Shown: piece by piece, positions 1 to 9,761 of the stretch
Layout: each line of letters starts with the position of its first letter
Numbering within the stretch: position 1 is the stretch's first letter
NCBI RefSeq assembly: GCF_900104475.1
Contig: NZ_FNJR01000010.1
Coordinates: forward strand, 62,001 to 126,000
Direction: 5' to 3'
DNA from: Actinopolyspora xinjiangensis
Lineage (GTDB): Bacteria > Actinomycetota > Actinomycetes > Mycobacteriales > Pseudonocardiaceae
DNA length: 64,000 nucleotides
Program-made: the position numbers and the translations under genes
Notes under the pieces: generated by a model
Database searches by the model: none
Seen by the model: only the letters and a program-made list of their open reading frames with translations
What the model was told of the DNA's origin: nothing

Positions 1-358
1 GTCGTTCCGTGCCGGAACCTCCGGGGCGCCTCGCCGCGGGTGCCGGAGACATCGGGTAGGTACTGCACAACGTCTCCGGTCGTCCTCGCGAGGCGCTCCC
101 CGGAGACCCCGCGGCGGTGCCGGTGGGTGGGCGTGGTGGTGATCGGCTGGTGCCGCTCGCGCGTAGTCGGGCTCTCGGTCCTGCCGGGGTCATCGGTCGC
201 GGGGCCGTGCGTGTCGCGGCGAGCGGGACCCGAGCGCGTGGGGCGGGAACTCCGCCGCGCGGTACCCGCTCGATGTCTCCGGCCCCGCTCACGGCACCGC
301 GAGAGGTTCCGCCGAGCGCGCCGCCGGACGAACCGCGTCGGCGACCTCCACCGGTGCC
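1..358. other. No gene recognised at the window edge
   Basis: Open frames exist on both strands but they are rich in Arg, Pro and Ala and have no recognisable domain or convincing ribosome binding site. The stretch is downstream of the kinase gene that ends at 359 on the minus strand, so it may be intergenic or the end of a gene outside the window. Confidence 0.4.
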
Positions 359-1669
359 TCAGTCCACGAAGCCGGGTTGCCAGGTCGCGATGATCTCCCT
401 GGCGGCCACCTCCGCGTCCAACTGGCACAGGATGCCGGTAGCCCCCAACGTCACCCGGTGTATCAGCAGGTAGTCCGGTGGCAGGTTCAACGACCGACCG
501 GTGCGGAAGTCGGGGCTGCGCAGGTCGCCCACTCGGTCGGCCTGCCACTGGAGCCACGCGCGGGTGAAGTGGAAGGTCTCGGTGCGCACCGGATCCACGA
601 ACGGCCCCAGGTAGGCCTGCACGTCCTCCGCCCGCAGCGCCGAGTCCGTCTGCACGAACCGGTCGTCGCGCAGCAGTTCCATCAGCTCCTCGGCCCGGTC
701 CTCCAGTGCCAGGCGGAGCATGCGCCCCAGCGTCCTCGGCAGCCCCTCGGGGAGTCTGGCGATCGCACCGAAGTCGATCACCGCGAGCCTCCCGTCCGGG
801 AGGAGCTGGAAGTTGCCGGGGTGCGGATCGGCGTGCAGCAGGCCCACCCGGGAGGGCGACGAGAAGTGGAACTCGCTCAGCAGCCTTCCCGCCCGGTCGC
901 GTTGCTCCCGGGAACCGTTGTTGATGATCTCGGAGAACGGGGTTCCCGACACCCACTCGGTGACCATGACCTTGGGCGAGCTCGCCACCACCCTGGGGAT
1001 GTGCACCAGGTCGTCCCCCTCGAAGGCGGCGGCGAACGAGCGTTGGTTGTCGGCCTCGGTGCGGTAGTCGAGCTCCTCGACCATCCGGTCCTGCAGCTCG
1101 CGCAGCAGCGGTTTGACCTCCGCGCCGGGCAGCAGGGACTGGAAGAGCCGGGAGAACCGCATCAACTGGCGCAGATCGGAGCGCAGCGCTTCGTCAGCGC
1201 CGGGATACTGGATCTTGACGGCCACGTCCCTGCCGTCGTGCCAGACCGCCCGGTGCACCTGCCCGATACTCGCGGCCGCGGTCGGCGACTCGTCGAACTC
1301 GGCGAAGCGGTCACGCCAGCCGTTGCCCAGCTGTTCGTCCAGCGTGCGCCGCAGACTGGTCTCCGACATGGGGGGCGAGGTCGTCTGCAGCTTGGACAAC
1401 GCGTCCCGGTAGGGTTCGGCGAGTTCGTCCGGCACGGCGGCCTCGAACACGCTGAGCGCCTGTCCGAACTTCATGGCCCCGCCCTTGAGCTGCCCGAGCA
1501 CGGCGAACAGCTGCTCGGCGGTGCGTGCCGAGAAATCGGCACTGACGCTTTCCGCGTCCTGGCCCGTGAGTCGTTTGCCCCATCCCGCGGCCATCCTGCC
1601 CGCGGCGCCGAGCGGCAGACTGGCGAGCTTCACGGTGCGCTGTGCCGCTCGGCGGGGAACGTCGTTCAC
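359..1669 (-). CDS. ABC1/AarF/UbiB-family atypical protein kinase
   Basis: This is a 436-residue protein of the AarF/ABC1/UbiB family, atypical kinases or ATPases linked to isoprenoid-quinone and lipid metabolism. The family hallmarks are present: KFGQ at about 67-70, the Ala-rich loop AAASIGQVH at 131-139 followed by the ATP-site Lys152, the catalytic HADPHPGN at 279-286, and the metal-binding DFG at 299-301. The length is typical of the actinobacterial members. The GTG start has a GGGAG ribosome binding site a few bases upstream. The same gene lies next to a Lon-PDZ protease and UPF0182 in mycobacteria, which supports orthology. The physiological substrate is not known. Confidence 0.93.
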   Translation of the reverse strand: MNDVPRRAAQRTVKLASLPLGAAGRMAAGWGKRLTGQDAESVSADFSARTAEQLFAVLGQLKGGAMKFGQALSVFEAAVPDELAEPYRDALSKLQTTSPPMSETSLRRTLDEQLGNGWRDRFAEFDESPTAAASIGQVHRAVWHDGRDVAVKIQYPGADEALRSDLRQLMRFSRLFQSLLPGAEVKPLLRELQDRMVEELDYRTEADNQRSFAAAFEGDDLVHIPRVVASSPKVMVTEWVSGTPFSEIINNGSREQRDRAGRLLSEFHFSSPSRVGLLHADPHPGNFQLLPDGRLAVIDFGAIARLPEGLPRTLGRMLRLALEDRAEELMELLRDDRFVQTDSALRAEDVQAYLGPFVDPVRTETFHFTRAWLQWQADRVGDLRSPDFRTGRSLNLPPDYLLIHRVTLGATGILCQLDAEVAAREIIATWQPGFVD

Positions 1670-1909
1670 GGGAACTCCCTTCCAGTCGGCAGGCCGCCGG
1701 GGTACGGATCTCCGCCCCGGAGCACACGCCTACGGGCTCACCGACATGTTAGAGGTTCTCGCGTAGCCGTGTACAAGATCGTACCGGCCGATTCGTCCCG
1801 CCGAACCGGTGAAGGAAGCTCGGATCGAGTGAATCGCCCTCCCGGAAAACGCCGACCCGCTGTTCAGCGGTGCTCGGTCCAGCGGAGTCGTCGCTCGGCC
1901 CCGGGCGCG

Positions 1910-2074
1910 CTAGCCCTGGGGGTTGTGCGCCTTGCCGAGAATGCGCGTCATCTTGGTGCCGCAGACCGGGCAGGTCCCCTTGGCCATCCTCCTGCCGTTC
2001 GTTTCCGATATCTCACCGGTGAAGTCCCGCTTCTCCCGGCACTTTACGCAGTAACCGTTGTACGTCTCGGCCAC
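1910..2074 (-). CDS. Small zinc-ribbon protein, DUF5679-like
   Basis: A 54-residue protein with two CxxC pairs (CVKCREKR near residue 9 and CPVCGTKM near residue 38) that should bind one zinc ion as a ribbon. The sequence matches my memory of the DUF5679 family of small actinobacterial proteins. I chose the GTG at 2074 because GAAGGAGG lies seven bases upstream and the family begins at this point. An open frame continues upstream to 2149 but has no ribosome binding site. It is divergent from the M48-like peptidase at 2369. The function is unknown. Confidence 0.8.
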   Translation of the reverse strand: MAETYNGYCVKCREKRDFTGEISETNGRRMAKGTCPVCGTKMTRILGKAHNPQG

Positions 2075-2242
2075 GGCTGCCTCCTTCGGGTCGTTGTTCC
2101 GCGAGGCTCTCTCACGTGTCCACGCGTGCCTCGGAACTACGCTGGGCAAAAGGTACCCGCGCCAGGAGCAGCGCGCAGGAGTTCGGCGTATCGCGATTTC
2201 GGATGAATGGCTTCACCTTTTCGGGGGTAACGTGGCGTGTTC

Positions 2243-2267
2243 GGAACGACCGTTCCCGTAGTAACGG
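2243..2267. promoter_or_regulatory. Overlapping short inverted repeats between divergent genes
   Basis: GGAACG-AC-CGTTCC at 2243-2256 overlaps CCCGT-AGTA-ACGGG at 2254-2267. They lie in the 294-bp gap between the divergent DUF5679 and M48-like genes and could be an operator. No family of regulator is indicated. Confidence 0.25.
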
Positions 2268-2368
2268 GAGTTCGCGCCGGATTCCTCGATGTGGAATGCT
2301 CAGTTGATCTGCGGTTCGGATCACAGCGGTCCTCCCAACGACGATCGAGCTCGCTAAGCTTCCCGATC

Positions 2369-2914
2369 GTGGCCGAACCGCAGGTGGAGGTGCGCCGTAG
2401 CAAGCGGAGGAAGCAGACGGTCAGTGCTTACCGTGACGGTGGCAAGGTGGTCGTGCTGCTGCCCGCCCGGATGACCCGTGCCGAGGAGAAGCACTGGGTC
2501 GACGAGATGCTCGGCAGGCTGCGCCGCAGTGAGACCCGCCGCAAGTCACCGGCGAGGAACTCGGACGAAGCGCTCATGGACCGGTGCGCCGAACTGTCGC
2601 GGCGCTACCTCGACGGGCGTGCCGTACCCGAAGGGGTCCGCTGGGTCGCCCCCATGCGCACCAGGTGGGCGTCCTGCACACCGACCGAGGGGACCATCCG
2701 CGTCAGCCGTCGGCTGCGGGAGGTGCCGAGCTGGGTGCTCGACTACGTGCTGGTGCACGAACTCTCCCACCTGCTGGTTCCGGGGCACGGATCGGACTTC
2801 TGGGAGTGGGTGAACCGCTACCCCCGCACGGAGCGGGCCATCGGTTACCTCGAGGGGCTCACCGCCGCGGCCGACCTCGGCTCGGACCTGGCGGACGACA
2901 TCGAGGTCCGATAG
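2369..2914 (+). CDS. M48-like (YgjP/DUF45) zinc metallopeptidase
   Basis: This 181-residue cytosolic protein carries the zincin motif HELSH at 130-134, and the third ligand is likely His140 in VPGHGSDFW. The preceding RWVAPMRTRWASC segment is typical of YgjP/DUF45 (SprT-like) peptidases. No signal peptide or membrane segment is seen. I chose the GTG at 2369, which begins the conserved VAEPQVEVRRS segment. The frame stays open upstream to 2237, but that part looks non-coding. Genes of this family lie beside the AarF kinase in other actinobacteria. Its substrate is unknown. Confidence 0.88.
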   Translation: MAEPQVEVRRSKRRKQTVSAYRDGGKVVVLLPARMTRAEEKHWVDEMLGRLRRSETRRKSPARNSDEALMDRCAELSRRYLDGRAVPEGVRWVAPMRTRWASCTPTEGTIRVSRRLREVPSWVLDYVLVHELSHLLVPGHGSDFWEWVNRYPRTERAIGYLEGLTAAADLGSDLADDIEVR

Positions 2915-3168
2915 GACCGCGATCCTCGGTCAACCGAAGCACCTACCAGCCCGACGGACCCCTGCCGTCGGAGCGCCGCCCTCCGAGGCCCGCGACACCG
3001 GTCCGCCCGCACCGTCGTCGAAACGTGCTCCGGCCGGAGCGCACGGTGACCGAACCGGTGCCCGCCCCGCCCTCGGAACGGCCGCTCCGCCCAGGAGGAT
3101 TACGACGGTGCGGGGCCGGATCACCGGTCTGGTCCCGGCGGACCGTGCCGGGACCGTCGCACACCGTC

Positions 3169-4629
3169 TCAGCGGTCGCCGTTCTCGTCGTTGCCTTCGC
3201 CGTCGGAGCTCTCCGACTCCGAGTCGCCGTTCGCCTGCTCCGCGGCCTCGGCCCGCTTGATGGCGGCGATCGGATCGTCCAGGTCCTCGTTGCTCCCGCC
3301 CCAGCGGTCGGCGAAGTCCAGCGGCTCGTCCAGATCGGAACCGTCCGGCAGTAGATCAGGGTGGTCCCAGACCCGGTCGCGACTCGTGACGCCGTGCCGC
3401 TCCGTGAGCAACCGCCACAGCGAAGCGGCGGCCCGCAGTCGGCGCGGTCGCAGCTGCAGCCCCACCAGGGTGGCGAAGGTCTGCTCGGCGGGGCCGCCGG
3501 TCGCGCGCCTGCGTCGCACCGTTTCCCCGAGTGCCTCGGCGCCCGGCAGGCGTTCCCCGACCGCGTCGGCCACCACCACGTCCACCCAGCCCTCGACCAG
3601 GGCCAGCAGCGTCTCCAGGCGAGTGAGCGCGGCCTGCTGCTCGTCGGTGGTCCGCGGCTCCAGCATCCCGGAGTTCATCAACTCCTGCATCGAGTTCGGA
3701 TCGCTGGGATCCACCTTGCTCGCCAGGTCCTCCAGCGAGGAGGTGTCGATGTGGATACCCCGCGCGTACTCCTCGACGGTTGCCAACAGGCGTTGTCGCA
3801 GCCAGGGGACATGGCTGAACAGTCGGTGGTGCGCCGCCTCCCGCGCCGCCAGGAAGACGGTCACCTCGCTGGCCGGGCGATCCAGGCCCTCGCCGAAACG
3901 CTCGACGTTGGCGGGCAGCAGCGCGGCCGTCCCGTCCGGGCCGAGGGGCAGCCCCACGTCGGTGGAGGTGAGAACCTCCCCGCCGAGCTGAGCCAGTCCG
4001 TTGCCCAGCTGTGAACCGAAGGTCAGCCCGCCCATCTGGCCGAGCATGGAAACGATCGGCCCGGCCGCCTGCTTGGCCTCCTCCGGCAGCGCCTCCAACC
4101 AGGCCTCGGAGACCCGTTCCGCCACCGGGTCGCACAGCCGCTTCCAGATGGGCAGTGTGTTGTCCACCCACTCCTGCGCCGACCAGGCCCGCACGACGTG
4201 TGTCCCGGTCGGGAAGGCCGTGGTGGGGTCCAGCCAGAGCTCGGCGAGCTGAATGCCGTCCTCGATGGCCTTGGTCTGCTGCTGGGTCGGGCGTTCGGTG
4301 TGCTTGTTGGCCTGCAGCTGTTGGTGGGCGAGCTGCTTGGCCAGGTCGTAGTTGACCGGCCCCGAGTCACCACCGGAGGAGTGGCTGAGGGCCTGCCCGA
4401 GCTGGGTCAGCATCTGACCGAGCGCGCCGATGTCGAAGTTCGGCGTACCGCCGGGGCCGGGCATGCCCCCGGGACCGGGCATCCCGCCGAAGCCGGGGAA
4501 GGAACCCGCTCCTCCGGAAAAGCCGGTGCCGCCCCCGGAGCCACCGTCCGACGAGTCGCCCTTGTCGCGATCATCGGGTTCCTCGTTGTTGGGATCGTGG
4601 GGGCCGAACCCGAAGGGCACATCACTCAT
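3169..4629 (-). CDS. DUF2342 zinc-dependent metalloprotease-like protein
   Basis: This 486-residue protein has a Gly/Pro/Met-rich N-terminus, a helical middle and an acidic C-terminal tail. The signature EAAHHRLF in the second half identifies the DUF2342 family, annotated as putative zincin-like hydrolases. The canonical first His of HExxH is replaced by Arg, as is usual in this family. It sits next to the Lon-PDZ protease, as in Mycobacterium (Rv3195 beside Rv3194c), on the opposite strand. The biochemical activity is not established. Confidence 0.85.
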   Translation of the reverse strand: MSDVPFGFGPHDPNNEEPDDRDKGDSSDGGSGGGTGFSGGAGSFPGFGGMPGPGGMPGPGGTPNFDIGALGQMLTQLGQALSHSSGGDSGPVNYDLAKQLAHQQLQANKHTERPTQQQTKAIEDGIQLAELWLDPTTAFPTGTHVVRAWSAQEWVDNTLPIWKRLCDPVAERVSEAWLEALPEEAKQAAGPIVSMLGQMGGLTFGSQLGNGLAQLGGEVLTSTDVGLPLGPDGTAALLPANVERFGEGLDRPASEVTVFLAAREAAHHRLFSHVPWLRQRLLATVEEYARGIHIDTSSLEDLASKVDPSDPNSMQELMNSGMLEPRTTDEQQAALTRLETLLALVEGWVDVVVADAVGERLPGAEALGETVRRRRATGGPAEQTFATLVGLQLRPRRLRAAASLWRLLTERHGVTSRDRVWDHPDLLPDGSDLDEPLDFADRWGGSNEDLDDPIAAIKRAEAAEQANGDSESESSDGEGNDENGDR

Positions 4630-4776
4630 GGTTCCACCGTACGCGGAACACGCCGGTGGGCAGTAGGCGAGCGGGAAATCGCTCGCCCAGGGCGAACGTC
4701 ACCGCGAACTCGACATCTCGGGCCCCACGCAAGTCGCCCGCCGGGAGCTCGTCCGGGGGACGTAGGGTGTCGTGCT

Positions 4777-5802
4777 GTGAGTCGCCGTACCTGGACCCTG
4801 CTTACGAGTGTCGTTCTGGTCGTGCTTTTCGGGCTGCTGGGAGCCTTCGTCCCGGTGCCCTACGTGGCGCTGGGCCCCGGCCCGACCCATGACACGCTCG
4901 GTTCCTACCAGGGCAGGAAGGTCGTCCGCATCGAAGGCACGAAGACCTTTCCGACCAGCGGTCACCTGAACATGACCACCGTCTCGGTCACCGACCAGCT
5001 GTCGGTCTTCAGCGCGCTGACGCTCTGGGCCAGTGGCGACCACGCCCTGGCCCCGCGTGAACTGTACTTCCCGCCGGACAAGACCGAGCAGCAGGTGGAA
5101 CGCACCAATACGCGCGCGTTCCGCAATTCGCAGGACTCGGCGGAGACCGCGGCGCTGCGTCACCTCGGCTATCCCACGGAACTCGTCGCCGAGGAGCTCG
5201 TCAGCGACGGACCGGCCCAGGGAGTCCTTCAGCCGGGCGATGAGTTGATATCCGCCGACGGGGAGCGGTTGAGCGACCCGCAGTCGTTGGTGGACGCGCT
5301 GTCCGACACCCGGCCCGGCCAGCGGGTCACCCTGCGCTTCAGGCGAGGGGACCGGGAGCCCCAGCAGGCCACCGTCCGCCTCGCGGAAGCACCGGACGAC
5401 CGTTCCCAGGGGTTCCTCGGCGTGCAGCCGGCCCTGCGCCCTCGGGTCGACTTCGACGTCGACATCAAACTCCCCAATGTGGGCGGCCCCTCGGCGGGGC
5501 TGATGTTCTCGCTGGCCGTGGTGGACAAGCTCACCCCCGGCGAGCTCACGGACGGCGAGTTCGTCGCAGGAACCGGCGAGATCAACCCGCGGGGCGAGGT
5601 CGGGCGCATCGGGGGCATCGGATTCAAGATCGCCAAGGCCCGGGAGGCCGGGGCCCGGGTCTTCCTCGTGCCCGAGGAGAACTGCGCCGCCGCCAAGTCC
5701 CAGGCTCCCGAAGGGATGAGGTTGATCAAGGTCGGCACGCTCGACGAGGCCGTCAACGCGTTGGAGGCGCTTCGGGCGGGCGAACAACCACCCCGCTGCT
5801 GA
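4777..5802 (+). CDS. Membrane-anchored PDZ / Lon-type (S16) serine protease
   Basis: A 341-residue protein with one N-terminal transmembrane helix (about 8-28), a PDZ domain around 115-200 and a C-terminal Lon proteolytic domain. The catalytic dyad is visible as Ser239 in GGPSAGLMF and Lys284 in GFKIAKA, 45 residues apart as in Lon. The family is YlbL/Rv3194c-like and acts outside the membrane on unknown substrates. I chose GTG 4777 because it begins the short basic stretch VSRRTW just before the anchor helix. The frame stays open upstream but overlaps the start of the divergent DUF2342 gene. Confidence 0.9.
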   Translation: MSRRTWTLLTSVVLVVLFGLLGAFVPVPYVALGPGPTHDTLGSYQGRKVVRIEGTKTFPTSGHLNMTTVSVTDQLSVFSALTLWASGDHALAPRELYFPPDKTEQQVERTNTRAFRNSQDSAETAALRHLGYPTELVAEELVSDGPAQGVLQPGDELISADGERLSDPQSLVDALSDTRPGQRVTLRFRRGDREPQQATVRLAEAPDDRSQGFLGVQPALRPRVDFDVDIKLPNVGGPSAGLMFSLAVVDKLTPGELTDGEFVAGTGEINPRGEVGRIGGIGFKIAKAREAGARVFLVPEENCAAAKSQAPEGMRLIKVGTLDEAVNALEALRAGEQPPRC

Positions 5803-5827
5803 AGCACCGCGAGGACGCCCGAGCGGG

Positions 5828-5866
5828 CTCCGTCGCGGCGGCCGGGTGTCGACCGCCGCGACGGAG
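5828..5866. terminator. Bidirectional hairpin terminator
   Basis: A perfect 14-bp stem (5828-5841 with 5853-5866) with an 11-base loop lies between two convergent genes ending at 5802 and 5902. It has no T-tract, which is common for actinobacterial terminators. Confidence 0.6.
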
Positions 5867-5901
5867 CGGCCCGGAACCGCCCGGCCTCGGCACGGTGACC
5901 G

Positions 5902-6465
5902 CTACTCCTCGAAGGTCGCGTGCATCGCGTTGAGCAGGTTCGGCGCCAGGGCGCTGTCCTCGACGAGCTCGCCCTCCTCCTGTTCGGGGTCGCCGTCGAA
6001 ACCGTCGTCGAGCTCGGGGTCCTTGTTGCGCAACCGCAGTACGCAGGTCTGCGTCCCACCGCGCAGCACCGCCGCGACCAGCCGCGCCTCCCTGCGGTCG
6101 GGGTGCTGCGCCGCGGTGTTCCGCGCGGCCTCGTCCTCGCCGGGAAGTTCCTGCTCGGCCTCGGGGGGAAGTACCACGATCTCCTGAACCAGCGCACAAC
6201 CCAGCACCCGCTCCGGCCAGGCTATCCCGGCCAGAGCCTCGCCGATGTCGTTGCCGGGCAGTTCGTCCTGCGCGACGGGAGTCAGCGGTGAGCCGGTGTT
6301 GAGCTGTTCGGCCAGTCCGGGCTCGGCCTCGAGGAGTTCCGCGGTTTCCACCAGGGCGAACATTCTGGCGGGCCGTTCCCAACCCTCCGAAGCCGCGAAC
6401 TGTTCGATCTCGCGTGCCACCGCGGGCAGTGCCGCGGTCATTTCCTCGGTGATAGCGGGCGACAT
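5902..6465 (-). CDS. PPA1309-family hypothetical protein
   Basis: This acidic 187-residue soluble protein starts MSPAITEEM. It resembles the PPA1309 family (Rv3192/Rv3195-region genes) found only in actinobacteria, almost always beside the Lon-PDZ protease and UPF0182, as here. No catalytic motif, signal peptide or membrane helix is visible. I chose ATG 6465 because the sequence upstream of it is Arg/Thr-rich and looks non-coding. The conserved synteny suggests a shared process with its neighbours, but none is known. Confidence 0.75.
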   Translation of the reverse strand: MSPAITEEMTAALPAVAREIEQFAASEGWERPARMFALVETAELLEAEPGLAEQLNTGSPLTPVAQDELPGNDIGEALAGIAWPERVLGCALVQEIVVLPPEAEQELPGEDEAARNTAAQHPDRREARLVAAVLRGGTQTCVLRLRNKDPELDDGFDGDPEQEEGELVEDSALAPNLLNAMHATFEE

Positions 6466-6698
6466 TCGTCCATCGTCGCACCGCCCCGGCCGTCCGGTTC
6501 GACGCCCGTGGGCCTCTTTCCGGTGGTGGGCAACACGCGACGAGCCCCGCCTCTCCGTCGTGCGGGATGTCCGTTTGGTTCGGATTCGCGGGCACCGTCC
6601 CACTTTCTCGTGGCGGCATCGTAGAGTTGACCGCACGGGAGCCCGGGTCGCGCCTGACTCGGTCCCGTTGCCCGCGGATCGTCACCAGGGAGTGCGCT

Positions 6699-9600
6699 GT
6701 GGCCACGAGGCCGGTAGGAGTACCCAAACTGTCCCGGCGGAGCCGGATCCTTCTGATCCTGGGCGCGGTCGTGCTGGTAGCGCTGATCGTCGGATCACGT
6801 CTGATCGGGACATACGTCAATTGGTTGTGGTTCGGCAGTGTCGACTACCGGGGAATCTTCACGACGATCGTGCTGACCCGGATCGTGCTGTTCGTCTGTG
6901 CGGGCGTGTTCCTCGCCGGTGTGCTGGCGTTGAACCTCTGGCTCGCCTACCGGACGAGACCGGTCTTCGTGCCACTCGACAACAGCGGGCAGGAGGATCC
7001 GCTGACGCGGTACCGCACCGTCATCACCCAGCGGTCCAAGTGGTTCGGCATCGGCATCCCGGTCGTGGTCGGCGCGATCGGTGGTCTGGCGGCCACCGGC
7101 GACTGGCGGATGGTGCAGCTGTTCCTGAACCGGACTCCCTTCGGCACCGAGGACCCGGTGTTCGGTCACGACGTCAGTCTCTACATCTTCCAGCTGCCGT
7201 TCTTCCGCTGGCTGTTGGCGTGGGGATTCATCGCCGTGACCCTGTCGTTCATCGGCGCGCTGGCCACGCACTACGTTTTCGGCGGCGTCAGGGTCGCGGG
7301 CAGGTCGGGTCAGATCTCCCAGGCCGCCCGGATTCAGCTCGCCGTGTTGGCGGGCGTTTTCGTGCTGCTCAAGGCGGTGGATTTCTTCTTCGACCGCTGG
7401 GACCTGCTGCTGTCGCAGCGCAGTGATCTGTTCACGGGTGCCAGCTATACCGACCTCAACGCCGTGATGCCGGCGAAGGTGATCCTGCTGTGCATCTCGA
7501 TCATCTGCGCGCTGGCCTTCTTCGCCGCGGTGTTCCTGCGCAACCTGCAGATTCCGGCGCTGGCCACGGTGCTGCTGGTGCTGTCCAGCCTGGTCGTCGG
7601 GGCGCTGTGGCCCGCGCTGCTGCAGCAGTTCTCGGTGGAGCCGAACGCCAACCAGCGCGAGGCGACCTCGATCGAGCGCAACATAGCCGCCACCCGACAG
7701 GCGTTCGGCATCACCGAGGAGGACGTGACCGTCCGGGAGAACTACACCCAGGGGGGCGACGGCTCGGGCTCGGACGGTTCCGATGTCAGCCCGGAGGATG
7801 TCGCCCAGGACACCGGCACCGTCTCCAATGTGCGACTGCTCGACCCGAGCCTGCTGTCCGAGACGTTCACCCAGCTGCAGCAGCAGTTCAACTTCTACGG
7901 TTTCCCCGACGAGCTCGACATCGACCGGTATCGGGACGACAACGGCGAACTGCAGGACTATCTGGTCGCGGTGCGCGGGATCAACACCGACGGTCTCGCG
8001 GAGAATCAGCAGTCCTGGATCAACCGGCACATGGTCTACACCCACGGCAACGGTTTCGTCACCGCACCGGCCGACCGGGTCAGCTCGGTGCCCGGTGAGG
8101 GTGCCGACACCGGTGCCTATCCGGTGTTCTCGATGAGCGACGTCGCCAACGACGGCCAGGGCGAGATCCCGGTCGAACAGCCCCGGGTCTACTACGGTGA
8201 GCTGAACCAGGACTACGCCATCGTCGGTGCCGAGCAGGGTGAGCGGCCGAAGGAGTACGACACGCAGAACTCCCGCTACACCTACACGGGAGAGGGCGGC
8301 GTCTCGATCGGCAACTGGTTCAACCGGGCTGTCTTCGCGGCCAACTACGGTGAGCGCAACATCCTGTTCAACCAGGAGATCGGCTCGCAGTCGCAGATCA
8401 TGTTCAACCGCAATCCGCGGCAGCGGGTGCAGAAGGTCGCCCCCTGGCTCAAGTTGGACGGCGATCCCTACCCGGCCGTCATCGACGGGCGCATCAAGTG
8501 GATCGTGGACGGCTACACCACGCTCGACAACTACCCGTACTCCACGCTGACCTCCTTCGGGCAGGCGGCCAGCGACTCCACCAGCGACGTCACGCAGCCG
8601 GACCAGCAGATCAACTACATCCGCAACTCCGTCAAGGCGACCGTCGACGCCTACAGCGGAGAGGTCAGCCTCTACGAGTTCGGTGAGAAGGACCCGGTGC
8701 TGCAGGCGTGGAAGGGCGTCTTCCCCGGGGTGGTCAAGCCCAAGAGCGAGATCAGCGACGAGCTGCGGCAGCACTTCCGCTATCCCGCCGACATGTTCAA
8801 GGTGCAGCGGCAGCTGCTCGCCCGGTACCACGTGGACAACCCGGGCGACTTCTACGCCACCCGGGGTTTCTGGCAGGTGCCCAACGATCCGAACGAGGAG
8901 CAGCGTGGTGGATCCGGTGAGAAGCAACCGCCGTTCTACGTGATCGCGCAGGCACCCACGCAGAACCGGCCGACCTTCCAGCTGATCAGCGCCATGACCG
9001 CGCTGGAACGGCAGAACCTGTCGGCCTGGATCTCGGCCTCCTCGGACCCCGAGAGCTACGGCGAGATCACGATGCTGGAGCTGCCCACCGGTGATCCGAC
9101 CCTGGGGCCGGTGCAGGTCCAGCGGCAGATGGAGTCCACCCCGAAGGTCACCGAGGACCGGACACTGTTCGACAATCCCGGTGTCCGTGCGATGTTCGGC
9201 AACCTGCTGACCCTGCCGGTCGAGGGCGGCATGCTCTACGTGGAGCCGATCTACATCCGGCCCAACAGCGAGGACTCCTATCCGCAGCTGGCCAGGGTGC
9301 TGACCTCCTACGGCGACAGCGTCGGTTATGCCGAGACGCTGCAGGGGTCGTTGGAGCAGATATTCGGTCCCGGCGCCGGGCAGAACACCGAGACCGCCGA
9401 GGACGAGAACCAGCAGGGCGACGGTCAGGACCAGCAGGGTGACCAGGGCCAGCAGCAGGGCGAGAACCAGGGTCAGCAACAGGGTGACCAGGGTGATCAG
9501 GGCGACCAGGGCCAGCAGCAGGGCGACGGCCAGGGACAGCAGAACAGTCCCGAGGTGAACCAGGCGGTGCGGGAGTTGCGGGCCGCGATGGAGGAGGTCC

Positions 9601-9704
9601 GCTCGGCGCAGAGCTCCGGTGACCTCGGCCAGCTCGGCCAGGCCTTCCAGCGGCTGGAGGAAGCCATGGCTCGCTACGAGGAGGTCACCGGCGACGGTGG
9701 CTGA
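6699..9704 (+). CDS. UPF0182 family large membrane protein
   Basis: A 1001-residue protein with about seven hydrophobic helices in the first ~330 residues and a large, probably extracytoplasmic, C-terminal region. This architecture and the sequence match the UPF0182 family (Rv3193c). GTG 6699 follows an AGGGAG site and precedes a basic stretch and the first helix. The last ~110 residues contain a Gln/Gly/Asp repeat tract before a predicted helix. The function is unknown. In this window it ends the conserved protease/DUF2342/PPA1309 block. Confidence 0.93.
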   Translation: MATRPVGVPKLSRRSRILLILGAVVLVALIVGSRLIGTYVNWLWFGSVDYRGIFTTIVLTRIVLFVCAGVFLAGVLALNLWLAYRTRPVFVPLDNSGQEDPLTRYRTVITQRSKWFGIGIPVVVGAIGGLAATGDWRMVQLFLNRTPFGTEDPVFGHDVSLYIFQLPFFRWLLAWGFIAVTLSFIGALATHYVFGGVRVAGRSGQISQAARIQLAVLAGVFVLLKAVDFFFDRWDLLLSQRSDLFTGASYTDLNAVMPAKVILLCISIICALAFFAAVFLRNLQIPALATVLLVLSSLVVGALWPALLQQFSVEPNANQREATSIERNIAATRQAFGITEEDVTVRENYTQGGDGSGSDGSDVSPEDVAQDTGTVSNVRLLDPSLLSETFTQLQQQFNFYGFPDELDIDRYRDDNGELQDYLVAVRGINTDGLAENQQSWINRHMVYTHGNGFVTAPADRVSSVPGEGADTGAYPVFSMSDVANDGQGEIPVEQPRVYYGELNQDYAIVGAEQGERPKEYDTQNSRYTYTGEGGVSIGNWFNRAVFAANYGERNILFNQEIGSQSQIMFNRNPRQRVQKVAPWLKLDGDPYPAVIDGRIKWIVDGYTTLDNYPYSTLTSFGQAASDSTSDVTQPDQQINYIRNSVKATVDAYSGEVSLYEFGEKDPVLQAWKGVFPGVVKPKSEISDELRQHFRYPADMFKVQRQLLARYHVDNPGDFYATRGFWQVPNDPNEEQRGGSGEKQPPFYVIAQAPTQNRPTFQLISAMTALERQNLSAWISASSDPESYGEITMLELPTGDPTLGPVQVQRQMESTPKVTEDRTLFDNPGVRAMFGNLLTLPVEGGMLYVEPIYIRPNSEDSYPQLARVLTSYGDSVGYAETLQGSLEQIFGPGAGQNTETAEDENQQGDGQDQQGDQGQQQGENQGQQQGDQGDQGDQGQQQGDGQGQQNSPEVNQAVRELRAAMEEVRSAQSSGDLGQLGQAFQRLEEAMARYEEVTGDGG
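9411..9542 (+). repeat. Low-complexity QQGDQG-type repeats inside the UPF0182 gene
   Basis: About 130 bp of imperfect repeats of CAGCAGGGCGAC-like units encode a Gln/Gly/Asp/Glu-rich linker near the C-terminus. Such tracts can change length by slippage. Confidence 0.8.
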
Positions 9705-9712
9705 CCGAGCCG

Positions 9713-9748
9713 CGGCGGGGTGGAGCGCGGTGCGTTCCCACCCCGCCG
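9713..9748 (+). terminator. Hairpin terminator after UPF0182
   Basis: An 11-bp perfect stem (9713-9723 with 9738-9748) with a 14-base loop begins nine bases after the stop codon. There is no T-tract. Confidence 0.55.
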
Positions 9749-9761
9749 GAGGCGCTCCGCG

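Noticed and set aside
377-2206. A 609-codon plus-strand frame opposite the AarF kinase
   Set aside because: It is antisense to a well-conserved gene with low-complexity composition and no ribosome binding site.
3112-3300. Plus-strand GTG with an AGGAGG site upstream, before the DUF2342 gene end
   Set aside because: The frame is Arg/Ser-rich and runs antisense to the end of DUF2342. Probably chance.
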